Source: Epiperipatus broadwayi
Taxonomy: Eukaryota > Onychophora > Udeonychophora > Euonychophora > Peripatidae
Direction: 5' to 3'
Length of the DNA stretch: 64,000 nt
Assembly: GCA_028023455.1 (NCBI GenBank)
Contig: JAQFVV010006453.1
Location: 246,001 to 310,000 of the forward strand
Of the stretch, positions 36,648 to 47,239 are shown in pieces (position 1 is the first letter of the stretch; the number at the start of each line of letters is the position of its first letter). The notes below the pieces were generated by a model. It searched no databases, had not been told where the DNA came from, and saw only the letters and a program-made list of their open reading frames with translations. A program made the position numbers and the translations under genes.

Positions 36648-36695
36648 CAATACCTGAAGAAGAGGGGAGATTAATACCTCTCAAAATGTTGTGCA
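36648..36695 (+). ncRNA. Hammerhead-like motif at the PLE 3' end
   Basis: CTGAAGA (36654-36660), an extra A, a hairpin pairing GAGGGG-side with CCTCTC, then AAAA (36683-36686) where GAAA is expected, and TGTTGTG. The left inverted arm keeps only the downstream half (complement of ACCTCTTGAAACGTTG at 35612-35627), with GAAA intact there. This ties the motif directly to a PLE with a recognisable GIY-YIG protein. The AAAA change predicts an inactive copy. Confidence 0.55.
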
Positions 36696-37009
36696 ATATA
36701 CTAACCTGTTTGATGTGCTATTACTAGCAGTTGAATGTATTTGGAATTTTTAAATAAAGTTAAATTTTTCTAAAAACATTCAATACATATATTAGATGAT
36801 GGAAATAGTTCAATATAAAAATACAAATTTGCTATTTTCTTTATAAAAGAAATACATCACTCCATTTGCTATCTTGAAAGATATCCTATAAAGCAGAACT
36901 AGATTAGTTATTCAGGCTGACAATAGATAGTTCTAGATTAGGATAAGTGAATAATAAAAATAATGAAATGGGTTATCTTAAAATGTTTAAGTATTGCAAC
37001 TAACAAAGC

Positions 37010-37075
37010 TGAGGTGTAATCTATGGTCATTGAAATCCCGAATTTACCACTGTACCACTGCACCAAATCACACAG
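37010..37075 (-). repeat. Possible tRNA-like SINE fragment
   Basis: The minus strand reads TGCAGTGGTACAGTGGTAAA then GGGATTTCAATGACC, a layout like the pieces at 13845-14075. No solid B box; low confidence. Confidence 0.3.
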
Positions 37076-37535
37076 CAAAATAAACAAATTATTACCTGGG
37101 AGTTTACAAAGCATTCAAGCAGTGGAAGTAATAGAGCAAGTTCACAATCCATGAGTATTGAGTTTCAAAAACTGCCAGATATCATTGCATTAAATATGCA
37201 GGGCAACGAACAAATACATTTGAGTTCTGAAAATGGCTATATTTTTATTTCTGATATTTGTGAGCAAATATTCATGATGGGTAGTTGATTTAAAAGAAAT
37301 CATATTTAACATAATGAGTATCTATTATTGATTAATCAGCAATAAAGGTCTGTACATATTGTCAAATCTATTTATCATGTTGTGGAAGGATACTTCATGG
37401 GCACACGATATCCAGTACAATAGCACCATATATTTTTTTTTATACTTTTCAAGCAAATAAATACTATCTATCCAAACCACTTCCAATACTTTTTAACAAA
37501 ACTCTTTATTTTGTACATATATACATACACATACA

Positions 37536-37562
37536 TTTCGACTGTCTTGCAGTCTTCTTCAG
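37536..37562 (-). ncRNA. Hammerhead-like core, separate locus
   Basis: Minus strand: CTGAAGA (37556-37562), extra A, a perfect 5-bp stem II GACTG-CAAGA-CAGTC (37540-37554), then GAAA (37536-37539). Both boxes are intact. What follows GAAA is a TGTATG microsatellite, so the stem III and cleavage side of the motif is lost or altered. It resembles the PLE 3' motifs elsewhere in the window. Confidence 0.5.
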
Positions 37563-37784
37563 AGCCAGTTCACTTCAAGCAATTTTACTTTATTTTCTTT
37601 TAACTATTTTGCAACTCTGCCCTCCATTTAATCTTTTATATAGATCTCAGATATATGATGAAGGCTATTAGATTTAGCCAAAACAATTAAAAAGAATTTT
37701 TTTTTGTAAATATATCAAAAAGGAAAGTGATAATGTATTAAATTATACAATAAATAGATAATGAAGATATTGAACCATATTAAT

Positions 37785-37905
37785 ATCCATTTAATATAAT
37801 ATTAATATCATTTGTGTTATTTATTACTTTTCACAATGCTTTTTGCAAACCACTATTGACAGTTTTGATTTACCCTGCAATCTTCTTCAGAACTATAACA
37901 AACAC
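37785..37905 (-). repeat. PLE-like family P, single arm
   Basis: ATTAATATCATTTGTG, TTTATTACTTTT, GCTTTTTGCAAACC and GACAGTTTTGATT ... GCAATCTTCTTCAGAACT match the left arm at 31008-31102. Only one arm is seen. Confidence 0.7.
37857..37897 (-). ncRNA. Hammerhead-like motif, family P, decayed
   Basis: Minus strand: CTGAAGA (37884-37890), extra A, GATT-containing hairpin GATTGCAGGGTAAATC with a shortened stem, AAAA in place of GAAA, then CTGTC. It aligns with 31065-31105. Predicted inactive. Confidence 0.45.
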
Positions 37906-37909
37906 AATA

Positions 37910-38815
37910 CAAATATATGAATACAAATATACATGAGCATACAAATCCATCTAATACAAATCTATTATGAACTGCTATAGACTTTATTTCCTCTAATTAT
38001 GTAATAATGTAATGTCATAAAATCTTTATCACAACATAAGAAGCTTAAAAAAATACATTAAAATTAGTAATATTTAAAAATGAATAATTAAAAATAACAG
38101 ATACCATTATAAGAAACTGAATAGAAGGTAATGCTAAAATATAGACAATCAAAATTGTCTTGAATACAGAGGGTGAACACTCATAAACTGTTTAACATAA
38201 TAATAATTGACAGATAATTATTTATGTATAATAATATGTATTATGATATCATTAATATTATAACAAATTGTCATCTACTTATATAAACATATAGAAAATA
38301 ATTAGTTAACTACATTAAGGCAAAAAAAGATTTGTATTCTTAGTTTTATTACTTTAATAACTGACCAAGCATTGTATCTATTTCTTCAATTATCAGTTTT
38401 ATTTTTTTTACATAGAAGTTGTTAATTTTTGAAATCACTGTCTTTTTCTCCTATAGTGTTTTTATTTTCCATTTATATATAAATGATCAACCTATTCTTT
38501 AATAATTGAATTGTTAACTATGTTTTGTTGAAAAACAAAGATATTTTTTTCTTCTGATTTAGCAAGCCATTACTACTAAAGAAAAATAATAATATAGATA
38601 GTTTCACTTTATTATAATATATAATGTGGATGAGATAAAATTGAATTCTGGCATCTTAAAGTAGGCAAGGGAGAAAAAGATGTCTCTTAAGTTAATGCTT
38701 TTAAATGTTTGCTGTATGTAAACAAGAGATTCAAATGACAGAACCGTTCAATAATTATTTATTTATAACATTAGTATATTTTATATATAATTCTTTAGAT
38801 TTTATAACTTTCATT
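37910..38815. other. No gene recognised
   Basis: AT-rich; only short frames, no repeat family assigned. Confidence 0.4.
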
Positions 38816-38831
38816 AACAATCATTTATATT

Positions 38832-39079
38832 ATAAATTGAAAGGTTGCTAGTCTTTCACATGCACCTACTGTTGTTTTTCAGACAGCCAATCAGATGTTA
38901 AACAGCGGTCTGAAGAGCGATCAGGCCTTGATACATGACAGAGATTTTGATAAGAAAAGGATGATATCACCCTTCTCTTTACTTAACTTTATATATATAT
39001 GAGATCACTGTTTAACATCTGATTGGCTGTCTGAGAAACAACAGTAGGTGCAGGTGTCTAGCAACCTTTCAATTTATTA
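38832..39079. repeat. Inverted-repeat MITE, 248 bp
   Basis: Left arm 38832-38903 (TAAATTGAAAGGTTGCTAG, GCACCTACTGTTGTTT, CAGACAGCCAATCAGATGTT) and right arm 39007-39079 are inverted with few differences. The spacer of about 100 bp has no repeats. The AATTTAT/ATAAATT outermost bases are AT-rich, so the exact end and any duplication are unclear. Confidence 0.8.
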
Positions 39080-39734
39080 CTAATTTAATAACAACATGAT
39101 TAATCATTTATAATGTTATCTTCAATTATAAATAGTTAGTAAATAAATAAAATTACTTGGTTTAGTATGCATTGGAATATATTAGTTCTATTACTATAAA
39201 GAGCCTGCAGATGGATTTCTGTCTTATCTATGGCTTGGTTTATAGTAACATATTAATCCATCAAAAGTGCTTTACTTTTAGTAGTGTCTTTATACCGAAG
39301 TATATTTTGGGTTATTCTTATCAGGGTAACAAATTTATTGAAGTTTAACTTGCATTAGTCGTTTATCTGTGAACATATAATATAAAACTATATTGACAGT
39401 TTGGTACCCATCTAGTTGGCTATCTATGTTTGATTTTTTAGAAATATAATTTACTCTTTAAACACTGCTTTCATATCATGGATGAATAACGTTATGATAA
39501 GTCAATCAATTGAAGAATTCTTTGGAAAAATGGTGATTTGTTGTAATAGCACTATTATGGCTTAATTTATGAATTAAAAGTGTAATTTAAAATCTCGTAG
39601 TATTAGTTTTTATTGACAGGTCTTGCTTTCTTTTTGGTGAACTTTTATTTCTTTTTTTCAGTTTGTTATTGGGTTTTGAAAAAAGGGGAGAGGAAGGTGA
39701 AGTGGAAGAGAAATGGGAGAGGCTATAAGTTTTC

Positions 39735-39845
39735 TTTCTTTTTTTCATATGTCATAGCATCGGCCGGGAGGCGAACCCACAACCGTCTGCAACCAACTAC
39801 TTGCTTGCAAGGCGGCTGTGATGACCTCTCGGCTAACAACACTTG
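39735..39845 (-). repeat. tRNA-derived SINE family V, copy 1
   Basis: Minus strand: TTAGCCGAGAGGTCATCACA (A box region), an anticodon-arm-like CCGCCTTGCAAGC, GGTTCGCCTCCC (B box), then GATGCTATGACATATGAAAA and an A/G-rich tail. Copy 2 is at 40836-40940. The A box to B box spacing and arms resemble a tRNA with TGC at the anticodon position, TAC in copy 2. Two open frames that cross this segment are fortuitous. Confidence 0.75.
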
Positions 39846-40835
39846 AGTTTTCATGGTTGGTTTTTTGTAATAATACCTACCAAATATTGATGTACAAAAT
39901 ATTTGATGTACATGAATTTCCAAACATCGTTTTTTTATTTATAATTGACAAATAAGTTGGAAATTTTGATTCTTCTTTTGGCTTTAGAAATTTTAAAATT
40001 TCTTTTTTTTTATTTTTTCAAAAATGAGAAATATGGTCTTGACTTGCAATTTATTATAGTAATACTACTATGAATTTAATTTATAAATTTAATGTGTATC
40101 TAGAATCTAAATTCATAAAGCTTTAGTTAAAAATAACACCTAAAACATCTGTAGGAAACATTTTTTTTGCCATTCGTGTTTCAAGAATTTGTTTTTTTAA
40201 AACTTGTTAGATATTAATTTAAAAACAAATGTTGCTATCATTGATCATATTATATGACAGTGTTAGTACATGGATTGAAATGAAAATCTTTATATTCATA
40301 AATGGTCTAACCAATTAGGCATTTCTTTCACAGATAATATTCAGTAGAAATGAGGAACATAAAGGCCATTCAAAATTTTGTGCTCTACAGGAGTATTATT
40401 ATGGACACTTTAATGCATTTGAAAACTTATAAATAAAACTTGATTTTTTAAAAAAATTAAACAATTCAACAAGGTTAGGGTGAGAAACCTCTGGCTCTGG
40501 GATGAATTTTAGCCCTTGAAAGTATTCAATATGGCCGACAAATATTTCCAAAAACATATATAAAATGACTCTGTATAAAACTTACATTTACATGCACATA
40601 ATTAAAATATTGAAATAAGAATTAAGTAAAATAAAATATTTATTTTTTCAATTACATCTAACCTTTATAATAGTTTTAGCTCATTCTATCAGAACTGCAA
40701 AGTTCCAACAAATTATCTATATTGTGTGATCTATCTGACTACAGATTTAATCTATGATGCTGAGGGCATTTTGTTTGTTTTTATAGTGGTTTTATCTGAC
40801 TAACTGTATATTCACAAAATAAAAATTAGAATTTT

Positions 40836-40940
40836 ACTTTTTTTTCATGTAACATAGCATCAGCAGGGATGTGAACCCGCTAACCCGGGACAACTGCTTG
40901 TAAGGCAGCCATGTTGACCTCTCGACCACCAATGCTTGAC
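40836..40940 (-). repeat. tRNA-derived SINE family V, copy 2
   Basis: Minus strand: GGTGGTCGAGAGGTCAACAT (A box region), CTGCCTTACAAGCAG (a good anticodon stem-loop, TAC at the anticodon position, tRNA-Val-like), GGTTCACATCCC (B box), GATGCTATGTTACATGAAAA and poly(A). It is the better-folded of the two copies; the conserved GATGCTATG...CATGAAAA tail marks the 3' end of the family. Confidence 0.75.
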
Positions 40941-40944
40941 TTTT

Positions 40945-41900
40945 TGTTATTATTATTTTGCATTTATTATTTGTTTTATTATACCAAGTAAGATTAAAAA
41001 AAGTTGACAAAAAATTGCATATTTCAATAGAAATGGATCAATGCATTTTTTTTTTTAATAGAAAGAAATAGTAAATTAATGAGGCTGATATATCTGAGAG
41101 GGTATTTTAGTTAATAAGAATTCTATTTATCAAAACATTGTTATTATAACAAAATTGTTGGGAAAGACAGAAATATTAAAATAGACAACCTGAAAAGGAG
41201 CTTTCTCAAGTGGTTGATATGTCTTATAAAAAATCCAGGCAAGTCAGAAAATTCTGTGAAGGCAAATTACATTAAAAAAAAAACAACAGAAATTTCAAAT
41301 CATTTTCTGGAGGTGAATTTATAAATGACTTCATCCTACTGCTATAGAATTAATCTGTCCAGAACATTAAAAAAAATTAAAAATATAAATATGTCATGAA
41401 GAATAGTTACAAGGCAAATTGAAAAAAATGTCATTAAATGTGGAACAGTCATTAATAATAATAATGCTATTTTATTTTTAATTCATCAAAAGAAATATTG
41501 TCTTCATTTATAAAGGGCAAGTTGAAATTGGTCTGCCAACTGAAAAGATTGCCCATTCTTAATAATTAAGGGTAAATTAATTGTTTGATCAAATACAACA
41601 GGCTAATTTTCTGTATTGCAAACGAATGATATTATAAATATCCAAATGGCCCTTGGCAGAAAAATGATTGCCCACACTGAACTGGATGATAAACTATAAT
41701 TGGGACTATTTTTCTGACAAGAATTCTTAGATGCTGGAGTAAGGACCATCCACAATGATTTATAAAAATACAAAAATTATGTCAACACTAGCAGAATGGC
41801 AATACATTAGCATCATAGCATTAAATATGTAAAAACACTAATTTTACACATTCAGTGGATGAAAGAATAAAGCTTACTGTCTCAACTGAAATCAAACATG
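40945..41900. other. No gene recognised
   Basis: Sequence somewhat less AT-rich than the surroundings, stop-rich in all frames, directly downstream (in the LINE sense) of the LINE 3' end at 41905. No family assigned. Confidence 0.4.
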
Positions 41901-41904
41901 TTAA

Positions 41905-42640
41905 AGGATGAATTAAGTGATGTGATGTGATTTACTGTAGCTTCTCCTTAAACAGAGTCAAGAATCTCTCAACAATTATGTCCAGAGAAACATGTTAGCC
42001 ACTTTATTTTCCATTCCCCAGTCTAAGTTTTCCCATATTCTGCTCCATCCCATTTCCACAACATAATCTTTGTCAACTCTAAGGCTTTTATATCTAAATC
42101 CCCCTTATCTTTTCCCAAACCCAGCATAAAAACCAATAATCCACTTTCTGTAAAATCACTTTTTTCATATTTATTCGTCCATAACTTCATTATATGTGCC
42201 CTTTCTGTTTTCAAGCATGTATATTCAATTAACAGATGCCTAATATTTTCTATTCCTTACTTACATAATTTACAGACTAAATCACCCATATTTTCCCACT
42301 TAAATATATATTCTCTTGTTGCTAAAGATCCTGTTCAAGCCTTAAACAATAAACTACTTTCCTTATTATTATCATATATTAACTTGCACATAATATTCTG
42401 TTTATTTCTATATATATTTAAACTCTTTTTACTCTCCATACAAGTCCTCAATCTCTCTAATTCCCTATTCTTTATTAATAAATCTATTCTTTTATCCCAT
42501 TCCTTACCACTATAACACTCAACAATCCTCCTAACACAATCATCCCACCTTTTGTACAAATATACTGATATAAATTCTTTATCCAAATCTTTTGCATACC
42601 GCATTACCTTTCTCACCCATATTGTTAATACTCATAGCAC
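41905..42640 (-). mobile_element. Second LINE, 3' end with zinc-ligand C-terminus
   Basis: On the minus strand a single frame runs from about 42616 to 42023 with in-frame stops near 42335 and 42258. Near its middle is VCKLCK-stop-GIENIRHLLIE, the C-x2-C...H pattern of the zf-RVT domain at the end of many LINE ORF2 proteins. The 3' UTR (41905-42010) is repeated at 60215-60328 and ends in a (CACAT/CATCA)n-like tail. It is a different family from the RTE-like LINE. Only the C-terminal 200 or so residues remain; no RT motif is present. Confidence 0.75.
42023..42616 (-). pseudogene. LINE ORF2 C-terminal fragment (zf-RVT-like)
   Basis: The open pieces 42335-42616 and 42023-42214 are in one frame, separated by two stop codons. 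The first is Lys/Arg-rich (RELERLRTC, KSLNIYRNKQN); the stretch between them has the Cys-Cys-His motif; the last contains LELTKIMLWKW. This order resembles C-terminal regions of LINE ORF2. The exact clade is not determined. Confidence 0.65.
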
Positions 42641-42649
42641 CTTTTCACA

Positions 42650-44150
42650 GACATTAATAATAATAATAATTTTTCTTAAGATAGTTCTAAGATGTCAATC
42701 TTCCAATTTACTAAAACTCATGACATAGAGTAATAAAATATATTTTTTTAGCTTTTGCAGAAAGTTTCTGAAGAAGTTTAAAAATAGTAAAAACTTTTTA
42801 TTTTTTTTATTATTAATCACTACTTTCTATTCTATCTGGTTTATGAATAGATAACAGTACTTTGCATTTGCTTTACTAACTGCCCCCCCCCCACTTATCT
42901 TTTTTGACTTATTAATTTTTTTTAGTGAGAATAGCAAAAATCAGTACAATTGAAATGTGAAAATTTGCAAAATCTCCATTTTGAATTCTTAGAAATGGCA
43001 TAGAGGATCTTTTATCATCATGATTAGATCATCTAAATCACCATTTTTATAATCTCTACTTAGAATATGAATTGGACAAGAGTTTTTTTCTGTCTTTAAA
43101 TAGGATTAGATTTTTATTCAACCAATGTAGCCATTCAATAGTAGTTGACAAATGGATATCATAGCTGAGAGAATAACAAAGAGAAAAATGCTCATATCCA
43201 TAACATTTCTCACTGTAAAACCTGATAAGCATATTATTTTTCACTATCCTTTTATAAAAGACTGCTGAAAAGATTGTTGCTCTGAAATGGGTTATTAAAG
43301 ATCATTATTAAATCTTTTACATTACTAGATAGACTAGCTGGAGGTCAAGTTCTAATCTAAAAAGATTTCAAGTAATGTGTATAAGTTAATTATTCAAACC
43401 TACACAAGGTCGCAGACTAAAGCAGAAATAGATTTTATAATTTAAAGTAATAAGTAAGCAGAGTTTGTGATGCTCTACTGGTGTTTTTCAAAAATTATTG
43501 AAGGATTGATAAACCTATTATAACTATGCTATGAGGTCTTTAGATTACAAAACAAATTAGGTTAAAATTAATATTGAACACCTCAAAGGAAACTAAATAA
43601 AATACTCTTTCTTTTGTCAGTCTCATATCTACAAATGTTCAAGAATCCACATTGAATTTCCATAGAATATTCAATACAACTTTTGATAACCTATTTGTAT
43701 CTTAACTTCACTTTTTAATTGGATTCTTGAGGCAAAAAGCAATAATAAACAGTGGAAACTTCTGATTATTAAGACAGTGTTTATTTGTAGCTGAACCATT
43801 GATTCTATGAAATAACTTAATTTATGTTTGATTACTGGTTCCATTAACCACTGTGTACCTTAAATTAATTGAAGCTTTTGTGATCCATTAATTTGTCATA
43901 CTCATTGGTTGCTATTATAAGAAGCAAATAAAGAAAGAGTTTATCTCCTTGATTATTTTTGATGAACTGTCTGCTAGGTTGCAGTATTTCTCTTTTTGTT
44001 AATTGAAACCCAGGTAACATATAAAGAGATTATTAAAACTCGAAATGTTACTATAACAAAATACAGAGACTAAAAAATAATGGCAAATTAGTAATAATGA
44101 TGACATAGTACTATCCTCATTTGCTTAGGATGAGAAACAGAACTTGACAG
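42650..44150. other. No gene recognised
   Basis: AT-rich. It includes a short poly(C) run at 42884-42892. A 62-codon minus-strand frame (43056-43244) is without homology that I know. Confidence 0.4.
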
Positions 44151-44159
44151 ATATGCACA

Positions 44160-44665
44160 CAAATTTTTGCTTAGTAATATGATTTTTAAAACAGGCAAAA
44201 CTCAACTATATGTCTTGCCACACACAGCAAGCTAGAGTAATCAATGGATGCCAGAAGGCTTGTGCATAAAATTGCCATCTAGTGCCTACTCATTCAATAT
44301 CCCCAGACTAGTTTGTGGCTTGTGGCCTTTGTCAGTGAGGAGCCTTGGATCTGAGAGCACTGCACCTAGATCTTAGGATCTAATGCAACCCTCCAGCAAC
44401 CACCTTTTATTTCCACTTAACTACAAAACTATGAGTCTTAAATTGAAAACACCTTAATATTTTCAATTCAAGCCTATCAGCTTATATAGTCATATACGTC
44501 TGCACTCAGTTCAGTACCCATACATTTTTGGTGTCTTTGGTTCTTTAATAATCATAGCCACCACTATCCATTAGGCAGGATTGGTTTTAAGCCAATAACC
44601 ATCACATGATCACCACTTCTTATATGCAAGCATAAAAAGTGATGATCATGTGATGTTTATTGGCT
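44160..44665 (-). repeat. Foldback family F copy (uninterrupted)
   Basis: Contains GCTAGAGTAATCAATGGATG, TTGTGCATAAAAT, CTAGTGCCTACTCAT, CCCAGACTAGTTTGTGG, GATCTGAGAGCACTGCACC, ATCTTAGGATCTAATGCA and, at the end, a short hairpin around CATCACATGATCA (44611) and TGATCATGTGATG (44643). It serves as reference for the interrupted 24-kb copy. The degenerate ribozyme-like motif is at 44295-44348. Confidence 0.75.
44295..44348 (-). ncRNA. Degenerate hammerhead-like motif in family F
   Basis: Minus strand: outer stem TCCTCA / TGGGGA, CTGACAA (G to A in the box), AGGCCACAAGCCA hairpin, CAAA in place of GAAA, CTAGTC. It differs from 57411-57465 at core positions, predicting loss of activity. Confidence 0.5.
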
Positions 44666-45317
44666 TAATGTGATTTTTGTTGAAAAAATTAAAAACTAAT
44701 AATTGTTTTTAAAATGTTTAAAATTTGAAATATATATATATATTATGAAGACAAGATATTAAATTTTGAAAAATATGGCAACATATGTGCAAGTTAACTG
44801 TAATTGAAAGTGTCTGAAAGAATAAACATCTGTGTTGTGGTAAATTAATATGGAGACAAATTATTTCATTTAAATATTTTGACTTGATATTTGCATAAAA
44901 TAGTTTATTAAATAATTTCTGCGATATATTAATGTTTTATATAGAAATTATGCATACGTTATAAAGTCTTAAAAAAAAAACTGAAATTATATAATAAAAT
45001 TGCTTGTGGAATTTTACATAACGTAGTTTTATTTATATAGTTTTTTTTTTTAAAAAAATTGTGATTATCCATGTAAAGATATGTGTGTCTATATATCAAC
45101 GAGGAATCATGAAACAAAAACATTTTATGACTATTTCTAATAAAAATAATTTATTCATTATTCTTTCAATGTTTTTGCTTTGCTTATTGCGAATAAAACT
45201 AGTAAATTCTTCTCTTCTTCTTACACTTTTAATAACTTTTAATCAATTTTCACTGTTTTTTGCGGACTTATTTTTTTTTTTTAATGAATGAACTTATTTA
45301 AAAAGAACTTTAAAGAA

Positions 45318-45499
45318 AACTATTAAGCATCATATGATCACTATCTTATACTAGCACATAATTGTTTATAAACAAAGCAAAACTCTCCATACAGTATTAC
45401 CACCCTGTGCCAAACAGAGTAATCAATGAATGCCAGAAGGATTGTGCATTAGCCTTCTGGTATTCATTGATTACTCTGTTTGGCACAGGGTGGCACTAC
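45318..45499. repeat. Foldback family F, short hairpin copy
   Basis: Left: CCCTGTGCCAAACAGAGTAA, TCAATGAATGCCAGAAGG; right: the exact mirror ending GGCACAGGGTGGCACTACTG. Outer sequence (CATCATATGATCACTA, GCAAAACTCTCCATACAGTA) matches the left of copies at 35235 and 57155. The inner parts with the ribozyme-like motif are absent, leaving a compact hairpin. Confidence 0.8.
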
Positions 45500-45513
45500 T
45501 GAAAAAATTAAAA

Positions 45514-47011
45514 CAGCGTTTCCCAACCTTTTTTGGCTCGCGTACCACTTGGTAGTACATCACGCTAAATTGTACCACTTCGTAAAAATGATTGTATTTT
45601 GTGAAATTTATTGCGAGTGTGTTATTTTATTTGCATTATAAATATTATAGGGTGACCATGTATTCACATAACAATGAGACAAATTACATTGAAACACACT
45701 TAAACGATTATAAACTCACTGAAAATATAAATTCACTGTAACATATATATATATGTGTGTTTGTTCAAAGTTTCATATTTATCTACTATTTTGTCATATT
45801 TCGTTTACTAATAAATGGTTTTAATAAAAACACAAAATTATAAAAAACCAATTAATATATTTTATCATAATCAAATATTTTTATAAAATAAATTTAATGA
45901 GATCCTTGTGCTTGTTTCGAAAAACATAATTTTTTGAAATTTGGTTCAAAAGATGTGAGGTATACCCTTAAGTCTACAGCTGCATTCAATTTGTTTCAAT
46001 TTTTTTTTTTTTTTAAATATATGAAGAAAAAGCTCTTTCTCTACTAATTTCATACTAGTAAATGGTAATAATAATTTAAGAGCTTTCTCAGAAAGTTGTT
46101 CATAATCTTTAATGTTTAACCAAAATTAATTAGATTGTGTCGATAATTTTATTAAGTTTTCTTTCTCTTTTATTGATAATGATGTAGCTTTTTCTAAATG
46201 TTCTTCATAGAAGGGGTTTGAAATCCACTTATCATTTGTGTTTTCGGGTTTTGCAAAATATTCCATTAAAGACAATTTTAATCCTGTTAAATGTGCTATT
46301 ATATTTTCTCGTATATCTGGAGACAGACTAACCTTATTTTCAAACAAAAAAATATGTAGAGTTTTGAATACTTTCGGTTGATTGTTTTCAATACACTGCT
46401 TCCAAAAATCTAATTTCTTAATCATATTTTCAATTTTATCATTAACATTAAAGATCGTTATCGAGTTGTTCTGAGGTGTCAAATTTAAGTTATTTATTTG
46501 CAAAAAAATATCAGTTAAATATGCAATCACCTGAATGAAGCCAACCAAAATCATACAATTTCGAAGAAAGATCAAAAGAATTGTCTTCAAAAAAAAAACT
46601 GTCCTTCTTGTCTAAATTCGAATAAGCGGGTTATATGGGGATCAATGAATTTTAATAAACAAAGACGATACAATCACAAACAATAACCTGTCACTTGTAA
46701 GCCGCGCGGGGAAGTGAACAAGAGTGCAGCACCATGACAACAGTGGCGGCAATATCTCAAGTTACTAATGGCTAACGGCTAAATTTAAAAATGCACTCCA
46801 AAAAAACGATATCGATTGCTGGATTTTCGATCATCGACTGTACATATTAACAACTTTACTGTATAATATTATTAATTAAAATAATTTTTATGAATTATAG
46901 GAAAAAACGTTTCTATGATATTTTTATGATTTGATTTTTTTTATGTCTGCCATTATTGATTATTTTTCGCATACCACCAGTGGTACGCGTACCACAGGTT
47001 GGGAAACGCTG
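45514..47011 (-). mobile_element. hAT DNA transposon, internally deleted (hAT-3)
   Basis: TIRs CAGCGTTTCCCAACCTTTTT (45514) and the complement of CAGCGTTTCCCAACCTGTGG (ending 47011), with further terminal matches (GCGTACCAC). The duplication AATTAAAA (45506-45513 and 47012-47019) is exact and 8 bp, as for hAT. At 1498 bp it keeps only part of the transposase (minus strand). It is younger than the LINE fragment it splits. Confidence 0.95.
46126..46590 (-). pseudogene. hAT-3 transposase fragment (ZBED5/SCAND3-like)
   Basis: A 154-codon open frame: VIAYLTDIFLQINNLNL, NDKIENMIKKLDFWKQCIEN and NPFYEEHLEKATSLS. The YL.DIF..LN.LNL...NDKI......L..W pattern is the central part of ZBED5-type hAT transposases, after the catalytic His region. 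The N-terminal BED finger, the first two catalytic Asp blocks and the C-terminal dimerisation region are missing or out of frame. Confidence 0.75.
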
Positions 47012-47239
47012 AATTAAAAGATTGAAGTGGAGTTGGGCTGGACATATTGCTAGAAGAGATGATAATAGATGGACAATTGAAATTTTAAACTGGATTCCAA
47101 GAGGTTGTAAAAGACCCAGAAAAAGACCACATGTGAGATGGATGGATGAAATAAAAAAGTGTGCAGGGGTGATGTGGAGAAGAGAAGCTAAAGATCGGAA
47201 AACTTGGAGAGACCTTCATCCTGCAGTGGATTGATAATG

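Larger units (their letters stand above)
35482..36830 (+). mobile_element. Penelope-like element (GIY-YIG type), decayed, with inverted terminal arms
   Basis: The left arm (35482-35628) is an inverted copy of the right arm (36677-36830): TATTGAACTATTT.CATCATC, GTATT.AATG, TTTTTAGAAAAA, AATTCCAAAT, TAGTAATAGCACA and CAAACAGGTTAGTATATT blocks, mostly identical. Between them are the C-terminal part of the PLE reverse transcriptase, the GIY-YIG endonuclease, a tRNA-like segment and a ribozyme-like motif. Inverted terminal arms and 5' truncation are typical of PLE insertions. Target-site duplication not established. Confidence 0.9.
45500..47236 (+). mobile_element. RTE-like LINE 3' fragment, split by hAT-3
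   Basis: A short left piece (GAAAAAATTAAAA, 45501-45513) and the right piece (47020-47236) together follow the sequence of the LINE at 47480-47520 (complement), interrupted exactly at the 8-bp duplication of hAT-3. The right piece keeps an open frame (47022-47234) with WSWAGHIARRDDNRWTIEIL and HVRWMDEIKKCAGVMWRREA, the RTE-type C-terminus, and ends in GATAATGGTTGATGATCATC. Confidence 0.85.

Noticed and set aside
39735-40940. Functional tRNA-Val or tRNA-Ala genes on the minus strand
   Set aside because: Two copies share a non-tRNA 3' tail with poly(A), which marks them as SINEs.
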